Below, piece by piece: positions 8,235-17,205 of a stretch of DNA of 40,000 nt. Within the stretch, counting starts at the first letter, position 1. Every line of letters starts with the position of its first letter. The stretch lies in NCBI RefSeq assembly GCF_025963695.1, contig NZ_JAOQAH010000076.1:1-40000 (forward strand). The letters run 5' to 3'. A program made the translations under genes and the position numbers. This DNA is from Segetibacter sp. Its GTDB lineage: Bacteria; Bacteroidota; Bacteroidia; Chitinophagales; Chitinophagaceae. Below the pieces are notes generated by a model. The model had not been told where the DNA came from. It was given only the letters and a program-made list of their open reading frames with translations, and ran no database searches.

Positions 8235-9233
8235 ATGCAATTTGGAATTTTAGGCAGCGGAAGCTGGGCGACCGCTCTGGCAAAAATACTTACTGATAAC
8301 AATAATTCAATTCATTGGTGGATCCGTAATCCTGGCACTATCAACCAGATACTGCAAAGAAGGCACAACCCTCACTATTTGAGTTCTGCATATTTTAATA
8401 CCTCTTTACTTACATTGCAAAATGACATCGCTGAGGTTATCGAAGCTTCAGACGTTTTAGTCATTGCCGTACCTTCTGCCTTTGTTGAAAGTGCTTTTGA
8501 AACACTTCCCGCCAACAGCTTCAAAGGCAAAAAAGTAATGTCTGCCATAAAAGGAATTTTGCCTTCTTGCAACCAGCTCCTTAATGACTATATGTATGAC
8601 AAGTTCGACCTTCAAATTGCTGATTACTTCACGGTTCTTGGGCCATGCCATGCCGAAGAGGTGGCTTCTGAGAAGCTTTCTTATCTCACGTTTTCTGGCA
8701 TTGACGAAGACATGGCTGCTCGTTTAGGAGCTCATTTTCACACCGAGTACCTAAATACAGTGGTCAATCACGATGTTATTGGCGTGCAGTACGCAGCTGT
8801 GCTGAAAAACATTTACGCTTTAGGTGCGGGCATTGCCCACGGGCTGGAATATGGTGATAATTTTTTAAGCGTTTACATAGCAAATGCCGCCGATGAAATG
8901 GTGTGTTTTCTAAAAAAGGTAGTTGGCGACAAAGTGTGCAACCAGGTAAATTATGCTTCATCGGTCTATCTGGGCGACCTGTTGGTTACCTGCTATAGCT
9001 TATATAGCAGAAATCGTACGTTCGGAAACATGCTCGGAAAAGGTTATTCAGTGCAGTCGGCTCAGTTAGAGTTAAACATGGTTGCCGAAGGTTATAATGC
9101 CAGCAAGTGTATGTTTAAAACTAACCAAACGGTTGGTGCTAACATGCCAATTGCAAAAACGGTTTATCAGATTTTGTGGCAGCATTTGCCCGCAGCAGAA
9201 GGCTTTAGAAATATCGAGGAAATTTTGCTGTAA
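8235..9233 (+). CDS. gpsA: NAD(P)H-dependent glycerol-3-phosphate dehydrogenase
   Basis: The enzyme reduces dihydroxyacetone phosphate to sn-glycerol-3-phosphate, the backbone for phospholipids. The start is the ATG at 8235; an in-frame TTG three bases earlier is unlikely to be used. The Rossmann motif GSGSWATAL (G7-A12) is at the N-terminus, followed by VIAVPSAFVES, the IKGI motif, LGPCHAEEVA in place of the usual GPSFA(R/E)E, and the catalytic Lys segment YAAVLKNIYALGAGI. The C-terminus carries the AEG motif (NMVAEGYNAS). Length, 332 residues, is typical. It is a single gene with its own -7 element. Confidence 0.93.
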   Translation: MQFGILGSGSWATALAKILTDNNNSIHWWIRNPGTINQILQRRHNPHYLSSAYFNTSLLTLQNDIAEVIEASDVLVIAVPSAFVESAFETLPANSFKGKKVMSAIKGILPSCNQLLNDYMYDKFDLQIADYFTVLGPCHAEEVASEKLSYLTFSGIDEDMAARLGAHFHTEYLNTVVNHDVIGVQYAAVLKNIYALGAGIAHGLEYGDNFLSVYIANAADEMVCFLKKVVGDKVCNQVNYASSVYLGDLLVTCYSLYSRNRTFGNMLGKGYSVQSAQLELNMVAEGYNASKCMFKTNQTVGANMPIAKTVYQILWQHLPAAEGFRNIEEILL

Positions 9234-9405
9234 AAAAGAGTTTCTATTTTTATTTCGATACCGGCATGTGGTTTCCATAGCCTCATCCTTGCGTCGCAAT
9301 CCGTTTTTCAGTTGTAACTATTAGCGGCTTTTTTTAACTGGTATAAAGAAGGTTTTTGCAGGTAAAAGAAGCTGCTTGGATGGAGATAGCCTCATAAAGA
9401 TTAAA

Positions 9406-9430
9406 AGTACAAGAGAGTGACACAACTATG
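9406..9430 (+). repeat. dispersed repeat, family B copy
   Basis: This stretch contains AGTACAAG and the core GAGTGACACAAC followed by TATG. It closely matches the inverted pair at 36688-36710 and 37409-37431. It lies in the space between the convergent gpsA and hemW genes. A diverged relative on the other strand is at 1242-1262. Confidence 0.6.
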
Positions 9431-9464
9431 GCGGGTAATGGTACAACGCTTGTTACCGAAATAG

Positions 9465-10586
9465 TTATAAAATAAATAAATCCGCCGCTATCCCGTCGGC
9501 CAATAATTTACCCGCAGAAGTTGTTTTTAAAAAATTGTCTTCTAAAGTAAGATGCTGACATCGAAGATGAGAGCCGGCAGTTTTTAAAACAGTTTCATAT
9601 TTATCCTCCCCAAAATCTCTTATTTTCTGAAGTGATATGCCTTCTAAAGTTCGAAGGCTGGTCATTATGTACTCGTTTAACTGCTGCTGCTTACTTAGCA
9701 GTTCTTCTTCGGCCGGAATAGTACCTTGGGCGAGGCTTTGAATGTATAAAGCATTGTTTGCAATATTCCACTGCCGGGTATGCCCATTAAAAGAATGGGC
9801 AGAAGGGCCAAGCCCTATGTACTGCTTTCCCTGCCAGTAACTGCTGTTGTGTTTACTTCTAAAGCCAGGCTTCGAAAAATTTGAAATTTCATAATGGTCA
9901 TAACCGCTTTCTTTCATCCATTCCATTAACTGCTCAAAATGCCTTGCCTGTTTCTCCGTATCTACGTCTGCTAATTTTTTTTGTTGTATTAATTTTTCAA
10001 GAGCTGTTGCAGGCTCCACGGTTAGCGCGTAACAAGAAAGGTGGGGAATTTGTAAAGCAACAGCAGTATCAACGTTTCTTTTCCAGTTCTCGTCGCTTAA
10101 GGTAGGCGTTCCGTAAATCAAATCGATAGTAAGATTAAAAAAACCGGCATCTTGAGCAAGGTGAATGCAATCAATAGCCTGGCGGGCATTATGTGCTCGA
10201 TTCATCCATTTTAAATCTTCTTCAAAAAACGATTGTATTCCTATGCTTAACCTGTTTAAGCCAATCTCTTTCCATTCCTGAAGCTTTTCAATGGTTATAT
10301 CGTCTGGATTTGCTTCCAGCGTAATTTCGGCACCTCGCTCTATTAAGAATGTCTCTGAGAGAGCGGATAGCACTTTTTTAATTTCCCTGGAAGGCAAAAT
10401 AGAAGGGGTTCCACCGCCAAAGTATATGGTAGAAATTGGTTCTGAAACGTATTTTTTCCTCAACTTAATTTCCTGCAACAGGGCAGTAACAAAGCTCTCC
10501 TGCAAACGGTCTGAAGTGGAGAAATGAAAGTTGCAATAGTGGCAGGCTTTTCTGCAAAAAGGGATATGAATATAAACACCTGCCAT
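9465..10586 (-). CDS. hemW: HemW, radical SAM haem chaperone (HemN-like)
   Basis: The 373-residue protein opens with MAGVYIHIPFCRKACHYCNF, giving the radical SAM triad C11, C15 and C18 for the 4Fe-4S cluster. FGGGTPSIL, EANPDD, LSIGIQSF and DLIYGTPT are core family motifs, and GLGPSAHSF is shared with HemN/HemW. The N-terminus is short and lacks the extension and the extra cysteine pattern of true coproporphyrinogen dehydrogenase HemN, so HemW (haem-binding, insertion into haem proteins) is the better name. It points away from the Omp85 gene, 37 nt apart, so the two share a divergent promoter region. hemD is 3 kb away on the other strand. Confidence 0.9.
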   Translation of the reverse strand: MAGVYIHIPFCRKACHYCNFHFSTSDRLQESFVTALLQEIKLRKKYVSEPISTIYFGGGTPSILPSREIKKVLSALSETFLIERGAEITLEANPDDITIEKLQEWKEIGLNRLSIGIQSFFEEDLKWMNRAHNARQAIDCIHLAQDAGFFNLTIDLIYGTPTLSDENWKRNVDTAVALQIPHLSCYALTVEPATALEKLIQQKKLADVDTEKQARHFEQLMEWMKESGYDHYEISNFSKPGFRSKHNSSYWQGKQYIGLGPSAHSFNGHTRQWNIANNALYIQSLAQGTIPAEEELLSKQQQLNEYIMTSLRTLEGISLQKIRDFGEDKYETVLKTAGSHLRCQHLTLEDNFLKTTSAGKLLADGIAADLFIL

Positions 10587-10623
10587 GTTAAGCTAGAACT
10601 TTTGTAAAATTGTTCAATTAAAG

Positions 10624-12417
10624 ATGGCAAAGTTAACCAGATATAGAGTGACCTTAGTGATAGGGATGTTAATGTGTATTGCCGGTTTTAATACATTAAA
10701 AGGTCAAAGTAATTACAAGCTTTTAATTCATCCGGTTGACAGAGACAGTAGTTTTATAACCGGGGAGCTTGGTTTAAAAACCTTCTTTGTAAGTGAGTTG
10801 GAGTGCAACCAATACATCAATAATTTACCCTCACTTTTACAGTCAAAGGGATATATATCTTCTTCTGTTGATAGTATTAATGTTATTGGTGATCAAACAG
10901 TTATTTACCTGTTTGTCGGCGAGCAGTACCAATTACTGAACCTGCAGGTTCGCGAACAGGATAAGCTATACCTGCAGCAAACCGGCTGGCAAGACAAGGC
11001 CATTAAGAAACAGCAAATTCAGTTTTCAGACTATAGATTAATGAGTGACAAATTGCTCAATTTCTTCGAAAACATCGGATATCCTTTTGCCAAAGTCTTT
11101 CTTGATAGTGTAGTAATTGACGGGAATGAAATAAGGGCGATGCTAAACATAGAAAAAGGGTTTCCGTACCGTGTAGATAGTATAAGAATGTACGGTCCTG
11201 CAAAAATTTCACGAAACTTTATTCATCGTTATCTTAACATAGAAAGAGGCTCGCTTTATAACAAGAATAAGTTTGAAAAAATAGACCAGCGGTTATTGGA
11301 GCTGCCGTACCTGGAACAATCGCAACCATGGGATCTGACGATGTTAAACACTGGCAGTCTTATTAATCTTTATTTAAAGCAGAAAAAAAGTAACCAAATA
11401 AATATACTGGCTGGTTTTCTGCCATCGAATCAGCAACTGGGAGGTAAGTTGCTTCTTACAGTTGATGCTAACATTCAATTGCAGAATGCTTTCGGTGGAG
11501 GGGAAAATTTTGGATTAATCTGGCAGCAAATTCAGCCGAAATCCCCAAAACTACATTTGCAGTTTACCCAGCCTTACATGTTTAATTCGCCTTTTGGCGT
11601 AGATTTTCTTTTCGAACTTAATAAAAGAGATTCAAGCTTTTTAAATATCAATGCACAGTTGGGCCTTCTGTACATGTTGTCTCCAAATAAAACCGGCAAG
11701 ATTATCTTACAAAGTCAGCAAACAAATGTACTTCAGCTTGATACTTTTCGTATAAAAGCAAGCAAACGACTACCAGACATCGCAGACGTAAGCGCTATAA
11801 ACCTTGGTATTAATTACGAGGTTTCAAACACAGATTACCGTTTCAATCCCCGAAGAGGTAATGAGCTGTCAATTTTCGGTTCCATTGGAAATAAGACAAT
11901 TAAAAAAAATAACCTGATTACTCAAATAAAGGACACTTCCTTTAACTATAGCAGGTTATACGATTCGGTACAGTTGAAAACATACCAGCTTAGATTAACT
12001 GTAAAAGGAGCACATTATTTTAAAGCAGGAAAGCAGACAGTGCTTAAAGCCGGTGTAAATGCCGGATGGTTTGAAAGCCCTAGTTTTTTTAGAAACGAAC
12101 TCTTTCAAATTGGAGGATACCGGTTATTAAGAGGTTTTGACGAAGAAAGCATCTTTACAAATCGCTACGTGGTTGGCACTCTTGAATATCGTTACCTGAT
12201 CGGTGTGAATTCCAACTTTTTTGTTTTTTCCGATGTTGGATATAGTAACAACAGTATTAGAAAACAATCAAATGGCTATTTAGGAGCGGGCGGCGGGCTT
12301 TCCTTCGAAACGAAAGGAGGTATTTTTAATATCAGTTATGCAGTGGGCAAACGGGATGATTTAAACTTCGATATAAAACAGTCAAAGATCCATTTTGGTT
12401 ATGTAAGTATTTTTTGA
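10624..12417 (+). CDS. BamA/TamA (Omp85) family outer-membrane protein
   Basis: This 597-residue protein has a signal peptide to about residue 28 (ending LKGQ) and then periplasmic segments with POTRA-like pattern (LLNFFENIGYPFAKVFLD; KGFPYRVDSIRMYGPAKISR). The C-terminal ~350 residues are rich in alternating beta strands and include the Omp85 end signature NELFQIGGYRLLRGFDEESIF, corresponding to the conserved FRGF/RGF motif of strand-six loop, and LGAGGGLSFETKGGIFNISYAVG. It would insert in the outer membrane. It is shorter than BamA (about five POTRAs), so it is more likely a TamA-like or accessory member. Substrate unknown. It heads a plus-strand run with DUF4271 and hemD. Confidence 0.85.
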   Translation: MAKLTRYRVTLVIGMLMCIAGFNTLKGQSNYKLLIHPVDRDSSFITGELGLKTFFVSELECNQYINNLPSLLQSKGYISSSVDSINVIGDQTVIYLFVGEQYQLLNLQVREQDKLYLQQTGWQDKAIKKQQIQFSDYRLMSDKLLNFFENIGYPFAKVFLDSVVIDGNEIRAMLNIEKGFPYRVDSIRMYGPAKISRNFIHRYLNIERGSLYNKNKFEKIDQRLLELPYLEQSQPWDLTMLNTGSLINLYLKQKKSNQINILAGFLPSNQQLGGKLLLTVDANIQLQNAFGGGENFGLIWQQIQPKSPKLHLQFTQPYMFNSPFGVDFLFELNKRDSSFLNINAQLGLLYMLSPNKTGKIILQSQQTNVLQLDTFRIKASKRLPDIADVSAINLGINYEVSNTDYRFNPRRGNELSIFGSIGNKTIKKNNLITQIKDTSFNYSRLYDSVQLKTYQLRLTVKGAHYFKAGKQTVLKAGVNAGWFESPSFFRNELFQIGGYRLLRGFDEESIFTNRYVVGTLEYRYLIGVNSNFFVFSDVGYSNNSIRKQSNGYLGAGGGLSFETKGGIFNISYAVGKRDDLNFDIKQSKIHFGYVSIF

Positions 12418-12511
12418 GTCGTAAGGCATGGCGGTAAGGAGCGGCGGTGGAATATGGAGAGATGCAAGGGGCTGGTTACTATTAATATTTTTCCCTGTCA
12501 CTCCACTAAGA

Positions 12512-12519
12512 TATTTTTG
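12512..12519 (+). promoter_or_regulatory. -7 element TATTTTTG before the DUF4271 gene
   Basis: TATTTTTG fits TAnnTTTG. A TTTT lies 19 nt upstream at 12489-12492, one base from the -33 consensus. The likely TTG start codon of the DUF4271 gene lies 11 nt downstream, so the leader would be very short. Confidence 0.5.
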
Positions 12520-12530
12520 CCCCATTAATA

Positions 12531-13577
12531 TTGTTATTGAAGAAACTAATTTTCATACTACTCCTGCCTTTTCTAAGTCTTGCTGCTTTTGCCCAAACTG
12601 ATACAAGCACTCCTCAACAACAAGCTGACACAGTAGCAGTAATAAAGCCAACAGTAAAACGAAAACTGGCCAAAAGACGAATTTCAGTAGACTCTCTGAG
12701 AAGGCGAAGGCAGGTTGATAGTTTGCTGAGGAACGACACTACAATTAACAAAGACTCTACTGGTTCTGGTACTATAGCCACAAATCGTACAACCATTACA
12801 AAAGCGATCGAACCGGCCAGTACAAAGGGGCCCATAGACTCATTTTACCTGAAGTTGTTAGATAACCCTTTTTTAAGATCTAAGTCTAAACCCGTTTTTC
12901 TGGTTATAAATGAGCGACAGAGAACCTCAAAAGACGAAGTATTCTATCTTCTTTTAGGGCTAATATCTTTCCTGGCTTTTATAAAACTCCTTTTCAGTCG
13001 ATATTTTCAAAACTTATTTCGGTTGTTTTTTCAACCTTCTTTTAGGCAAAAGCAAACACGCGAGCAACTGCAGCAAGGGAACCTGCCTTCATTATTACTA
13101 AACCTTTTCTTCATTTTTTCGACGGCAGCTTACATTTCTTTTCTTTTAGACTATTATCATGTTGTAACAGTGGGTTTTTGGTTGCTATTGGTATACAGTG
13201 CGCTCTCGTTAATTATCTTATACACAGGAAAATTTATATTTTTAAGTTTTGCCGGATGGGTGTTTAACGTGAGAGAGGCAACGAGCGCTTACATTTTTGC
13301 TGTTTACCTTATCAATAAAATATTAGGTGTAGTCCTTGTTCCTTTTACACTTGTTATTGCTTTTTCTAAAACAAACATTAAAAATATTTCTATCACAATC
13401 TCCGTTCTGCTTATTTTAATGTTATTTATTTATCGATATGTAATGTCATATGGACCAGTGCGCAGGGAAGTGAGAGTAAGTCCTGTTCATTTCTTTTTCT
13501 ACGTTCTTGCTTTCGAAATAACCCCCCTTTTACTCATTTACAAGACGTTGATGCTTTATTTGAATAAGAGTCTTTAA
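12531..13577 (+). CDS. DUF4271 domain membrane protein
   Basis: The 348-residue protein starts at a TTG (12531, or a second TTG at 12537), since no ATG precedes the signal peptide LLKKLIFILLLPFLSLAAFAQ. A Ser/Thr/Arg-rich, probably disordered segment follows (residues ~22-105), then about six hydrophobic membrane spans from residue ~135 to the end, with NPFLRSKSKPVFLVINERQR just before them. This matches DUF4271, found in Bacteroidota and often next to uroporphyrinogen-III synthase, as here (hemD begins 68 nt downstream). Its function is not known. The pairing with hemD suggests a link to haem or to the envelope, but the sequence itself does not show one. Confidence 0.85.
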   Translation: MLLKKLIFILLLPFLSLAAFAQTDTSTPQQQADTVAVIKPTVKRKLAKRRISVDSLRRRRQVDSLLRNDTTINKDSTGSGTIATNRTTITKAIEPASTKGPIDSFYLKLLDNPFLRSKSKPVFLVINERQRTSKDEVFYLLLGLISFLAFIKLLFSRYFQNLFRLFFQPSFRQKQTREQLQQGNLPSLLLNLFFIFSTAAYISFLLDYYHVVTVGFWLLLVYSALSLIILYTGKFIFLSFAGWVFNVREATSAYIFAVYLINKILGVVLVPFTLVIAFSKTNIKNISITISVLLILMLFIYRYVMSYGPVRREVRVSPVHFFFYVLAFEITPLLLIYKTLMLYLNKSL

Positions 13578-13645
13578 TTTTGGAGAAATATAGCAGATAA
13601 AGCATGTTTAAAAACGGGGCTACATCCGGCAATGCTGGTAACACT

Positions 13646-14398
13646 ATGAAAAAAATCCTGATTACTCAACCGAAACCTGAAAATGACAGGTCACCTTATT
13701 TTGAGCTTGCCAGGAAATACAATATTGACCTTGTTTTTCATCCTTTCATCAAGTTAGAAGGTATACCGTCAAAAGACTTCCGGAAACAAAAAATAGATAT
13801 TTCTTATTACTCTGCTGTCATTTTTACCAGCCGCAATGCCATAGATCACTTCTTTCGTATTTGTGACGAGATGAAGATTAGCATAAGCCAGGATACAAAG
13901 TATTTTTGTATTACAGAAGCAGTTGCTTTGTATTTGCAAAAGTTTATCCTTTACAGGAAACGCAAAGTATTTTATGGGGCGGACGGAACTAACAAAAGTA
14001 TGTTCGACGTCATTAACAAGCATAAAGAAAACGAAAAGTTTCTTTATGTATGTAGTGAGAACCAACAGGATAATGAAATTGTTAATTGGTTAAAGAATAA
14101 TAAATGTGAGTTTGCCCTCGCTTTTATGTATAGAACCGTGAGCAACGAGATAAACCAAATAATGGAGTCAAGCTTCGATGTCATTTGTTTTTTCACTCCA
14201 AGTGGAGTAAAAAGCCTGTTTGACAATATTCCCGGTTTTGAACAAAGAAATACTCTTATAGGTGCTTTTGGAAACAATACAGGTAAGGCTGTTGAAGAAG
14301 CAGGATTAAGTTTAGAAATCAGGGCCCCTGCTCCCCAATCACCCAGCATGGTTGCGGCACTAGAGCAATTTTTATCAGCCGAAGCGAAGAAGAAATAG
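13646..14398 (+). CDS. hemD: uroporphyrinogen-III synthase
   Basis: HemD closes and inverts ring D of hydroxymethylbilane to make uroporphyrinogen III. The frame opens at 13604 (MFKNGATSGN...), but the family-like start is the inner ATG at 13646 (MKKILITQPKPENDRSPYFE), giving 250 residues. Visible landmarks are the weakly conserved HemD ones: FHPFIKLEG near residue 35, YSAVIFTSRNAIDHFF, a linker with FLYVCSENQQD, and VICFFTPSGVKSLFDN followed by IGAFGNNTGKAVEEAGL. HemD diverges widely, so motif support is moderate, but the DUF4271 neighbour is typical. No other haem-synthesis gene except hemW is nearby. Confidence 0.85.
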   Translation: MKKILITQPKPENDRSPYFELARKYNIDLVFHPFIKLEGIPSKDFRKQKIDISYYSAVIFTSRNAIDHFFRICDEMKISISQDTKYFCITEAVALYLQKFILYRKRKVFYGADGTNKSMFDVINKHKENEKFLYVCSENQQDNEIVNWLKNNKCEFALAFMYRTVSNEINQIMESSFDVICFFTPSGVKSLFDNIPGFEQRNTLIGAFGNNTGKAVEEAGLSLEIRAPAPQSPSMVAALEQFLSAEAKKK

Positions 14399-14981
14399 CC
14401 ATCAGGGACATCTTAAATGTCTGTTGAACTTTTTCATGCTTTTAAAGGCTTTCCAGATGTGGGATATGCGAAAAATCTCCTTTAATACAGTAGAGTTATC
14501 CTTTCCTTATTTAAGTTTTTCGTAATCTCGCACAAGTTTTATATATACTACTTTATAGTACTGCAAGTGATTGTGCTGCTTCGATCACACTTTAAATACG
14601 CAAGTGCTATTCCCGTTTTTATAAGGTTGCCTACAATTATTTTCCCGGAAATCGTAAGAAGATTGTGAGGAAATAAAAAGTTTGTTAAAACACTTGTTAT
14701 ATATGAAACGTACTTTAAATTGTGCTTCATTTGTTTTCAAATAGCTAATATCTCCCTATCAGATAGACTTCTACACATTTACTCTTTAGCCATTGACCTA
14801 GTATATTATTATGTTGTATAACGATAATTTATAAAAGGAACCAATACAATAAACTGAAACGTGGCTCGTTTTAACACATTATGGCCGGCGTTGTTAAAGA
14901 ATTATAATACGCTGTCTTATGAAAAAATTGAGTAAATTATTTTATTACATTTGCTTTATACCTATTAATCGTTATTATTAA
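14399..14981. other. 583 nt AT-rich intergenic region before gldK
   Basis: No coding frame here is convincing: the longest on the minus strand is 60 codons with no family features. Near the left end GACAT-CTTAA-ATGTC (14407-14421) could be a weak hemD terminator hairpin, but no clean T-run follows. Near the right end is a TACATTTG element that may drive gldKLMN. The rest is AT-rich with no repeat I could link to other parts of the window. Confidence 0.5.
14946..14953 (+). promoter_or_regulatory. -7 element TACATTTG before gldK
   Basis: TACATTTG fits TAnnTTTG and lies 28 nt before the gldK ATG. A TTG at 14928 is 15 nt upstream, shorter than the usual 19-nt spacing, so the -33 part is uncertain. 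It is the best candidate for the T9SS operon promoter. Confidence 0.5.
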
Positions 14982-16265
14982 ATGAGAAGTCAACTCTTTG
15001 CTTTTGCAGCTCTTACGACCCTTGCCTTTGGATCGATCGGTTGTGGCAATAAAGGAAAGTCCAAAGGTATGCTGGATAATGGGCAGCTGATGGGAGCATC
15101 CTATGGAAATATCAAAAGTATGGGCAAACCTATAGGTATGGTTTATGTCCCACCCGGAACTTTTCACATGGGGCCGAGTGATGAAGACGTTAACTTTAAC
15201 TTTACAGCTCGTAATAAGCAGGTTTCTATCGCGGGGTTTTGGATGGATGCCACGGAGATTACAAACAATGAGTATAGGCAGTTTGTGTGGTGGGTTAGAG
15301 ATTCTTTAACGGCTAAGGAGTTGGGTTATGGAAAAGAAGTTGATGGTAGCTTTGCCGTAGATTGGAAAAAAGTGCCAACAATAAAATATAGTGATAAGGC
15401 AACTTTAGAGAAGATTTCAAAACTTACATTAACTCCTGACAATAGGCTGTACGGAAGAAATGAAATAGACCCGGAAAAATTACTGTTCCGTGTAGAGTCT
15501 TTTAACATGAAAGAGGCTGCAAAATTGGAAAATAAAGGAAAGCCTAGAAATTCTTTTGTTGTAAAGTATGATGAGAAAGTTTATCCCGACACTTTGGTGT
15601 GGATGAGAGATTTCTCTTACTCTTACAATGAGCCGATGGCAAAACGCTATTTCGCGCATCCATCCTTCGGAAACTACCCTGTAGTAGGGGTAAGTTGGAA
15701 ACAAGCTGTTGCTTTTAGTAAATGGAGAACAAACTACATGAACAGTTATCTTGAAAGAAAGAAGATGGCTGTAGAAAGCGATTTTCGTTTGCCGACAGAA
15801 GCTGAATGGGAGTATGCTGCCAGAGGCGGTCGTACTCAATCTCCTTATCCATGGGGGGGACCTTACTTAAGAAATAAGAAAGGTTGTTTACTGGCAAACT
15901 TTAAACCAGGTCGTGGAAACTATGCCGAAGATGGTGGCTTTTACACTGTGAGAGCAGATGCATATTGGCCCAATGATTATGGCCTTTACAACATGTCTGG
16001 AAATGTTGCAGAGTGGACAACATCTCTATATTATGAGGGAAGCTACAACTTTCAACATGATATGAACCCTGACATTCGGTGGGATGCAAAAGACACGGAT
16101 CCTCCTAGAATGAAACGTAAAGTTGTACGGGGGGGAAGCTGGAAAGATGTAGGCTATTTCTTACAAACCGGCACCCGCTCCTACGAATATCAGGATACTG
16201 CAAAATCTTATCTTGGTTTCCGTTGTGTAATTGATCTTCCTGCTTCTAACGCAAAAAGAAGATAA
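14982..16265 (+). CDS. gldK: GldK, T9SS/gliding ring lipoprotein
   Basis: GldK (PorK) is an outer-membrane lipoprotein that forms the periplasmic ring of the type IX secretion system together with GldN. The 427-residue protein starts with a lipoprotein signal whose lipobox ends at Cys21 (SIGC), so it is lipid-anchored. From about residue 50 it has the sulfatase-modifying-factor (FGE/SUMF1) fold: GMVYVPPGTFHMGPSDEDVN, MDATEITNNEYRQFV, FRLPTEAEWEYAARGG, NMSGNVAEWT, VVRGGSWKD and YLGFRCV. In this family the fold is structural rather than catalytic. It is the first gene of gldKLMN. A perfect hairpin separates it from gldL, which may set different expression levels. Confidence 0.95.
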   Translation: MRSQLFAFAALTTLAFGSIGCGNKGKSKGMLDNGQLMGASYGNIKSMGKPIGMVYVPPGTFHMGPSDEDVNFNFTARNKQVSIAGFWMDATEITNNEYRQFVWWVRDSLTAKELGYGKEVDGSFAVDWKKVPTIKYSDKATLEKISKLTLTPDNRLYGRNEIDPEKLLFRVESFNMKEAAKLENKGKPRNSFVVKYDEKVYPDTLVWMRDFSYSYNEPMAKRYFAHPSFGNYPVVGVSWKQAVAFSKWRTNYMNSYLERKKMAVESDFRLPTEAEWEYAARGGRTQSPYPWGGPYLRNKKGCLLANFKPGRGNYAEDGGFYTVRADAYWPNDYGLYNMSGNVAEWTTSLYYEGSYNFQHDMNPDIRWDAKDTDPPRMKRKVVRGGSWKDVGYFLQTGTRSYEYQDTAKSYLGFRCVIDLPASNAKRR

Positions 16266-16314
16266 TAAAAAGCCTATAAAGAGAATTTTCTAAAGATTTA
16301 TTGTTCAAAATTAA

Positions 16315-16344
16315 GTATGTAGGAATGATACTATTCCTACATAC
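16315..16344 (+). promoter_or_regulatory. perfect hairpin between gldK and gldL
   Basis: GTATGTAGGAAT and ATTCCTACATAC pair over 12 bp around the loop GATACT. The stem lies 49 nt after the gldK stop and 37 nt before the gldL ATG. No T-run follows directly (AATCCGTTTATTATTC), so it is not a standard terminator. It could be a partial attenuator, an RNase processing site or a 3'-end stabiliser in the gldK-gldL message, or an operator. Confidence 0.65.
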
Positions 16345-16381
16345 AATCCGTTTATTATTCTATAAAAAAATAAAAATTAAA

Positions 16382-17152
16382 ATGGCAGTTGCAATCCCTT
16401 CAAAAGTTAGTAAAGTAGTTGATATTTTCGTGTCTGTCGCTGCGGCAGGTGTTATCTGGGGCGCTCTTCAAAAAATTCTTCACACTCCCTCAGCCGACTT
16501 ATGGTTGAAGATCGGGTTGGGTACTGAGGCTTTAGTATTTCTTGTATACGGTATTTTATATATTATTTACCCTGCGGTGCCAGATGGGCACGAGGATGGC
16601 CATGCTAAAGCTGCTCCTCAGCCAAAAGGCAACCCTGCCTTACAGAGTATGGAAAAGATGTTGGCCGATGCCGATATAACTCCTGCTAATCTTTCTAAAT
16701 TAAGTTCTGGTTTTCAAAAGCTTGGTACTACTGTTACCAACATGACGGAAATAGGTGATATTGTTAAATCAACCGGCGATTATACTCAAAAAACCAAAGC
16801 TGCAAGTGCTGCCCTCGATACTGTAACTGACGCTTACAAAAACACGGCTACATCTTTAGCATCTTTCAATTCAGCTAGTGAAAGCACAAAACAATTTCAT
16901 AGCCAGGTACAAGTGTTAACCAAAAACCTTTCTTCCTTGAATACAATTTACGAGTTGGAATTACAGGAAAGCAACAATCATCTTAAAGCCTTAAATAATT
17001 TTTATGGTAAGCTAGCGCAAACTTCGGCAGCTATGGAAGGAAGTGTTGAAGATGCTAAGAAAGCACAGAAGGAGATCGGGGCTTTGGCTAATAACCTTGG
17101 CAGACTAAACGCTGTTTATGGCAATATGCTTACCGCGATGCAGGGAAGATAG
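16382..17152 (+). CDS. gldL: GldL, T9SS motor inner-membrane protein
   Basis: GldL with GldM forms the proton-driven motor of T9SS and gliding. The frame is open from 16301, but that stretch crosses the intergenic hairpin; the family start is the ATG at 16382 (MAVAIPSKVSKVVDIFVS), giving 256 residues. Two membrane helices lie at about 13-33 and 43-62. Glu49 in GLGTEALVFLV sits inside helix 2, at the same number as the membrane Glu known to matter for GldL function in Flavobacterium johnsoniae. The rest is a cytoplasmic, largely helical tail (residues ~70-256) rich in Ser, Ala and Thr. gldM begins 53 nt downstream. Confidence 0.95.
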   Translation: MAVAIPSKVSKVVDIFVSVAAAGVIWGALQKILHTPSADLWLKIGLGTEALVFLVYGILYIIYPAVPDGHEDGHAKAAPQPKGNPALQSMEKMLADADITPANLSKLSSGFQKLGTTVTNMTEIGDIVKSTGDYTQKTKAASAALDTVTDAYKNTATSLASFNSASESTKQFHSQVQVLTKNLSSLNTIYELELQESNNHLKALNNFYGKLAQTSAAMEGSVEDAKKAQKEIGALANNLGRLNAVYGNMLTAMQGR

Positions 17153-17205
17153 TCCGATTATTTAAAAAATTATTCCGAATTCTAAAAAATTAATAATACT
17201 CCGGT

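Noticed and set aside
12490..12506. Possible further family B piece (TGTCACTCCACT) before the DUF4271 gene
   Set aside because: Only eight contiguous bases match the repeat core, which chance could explain.
16301..16381. Upstream start for gldL
   Set aside because: It would translate through the perfect hairpin; the family start at 16382 gives the normal length and puts Glu49 in place.
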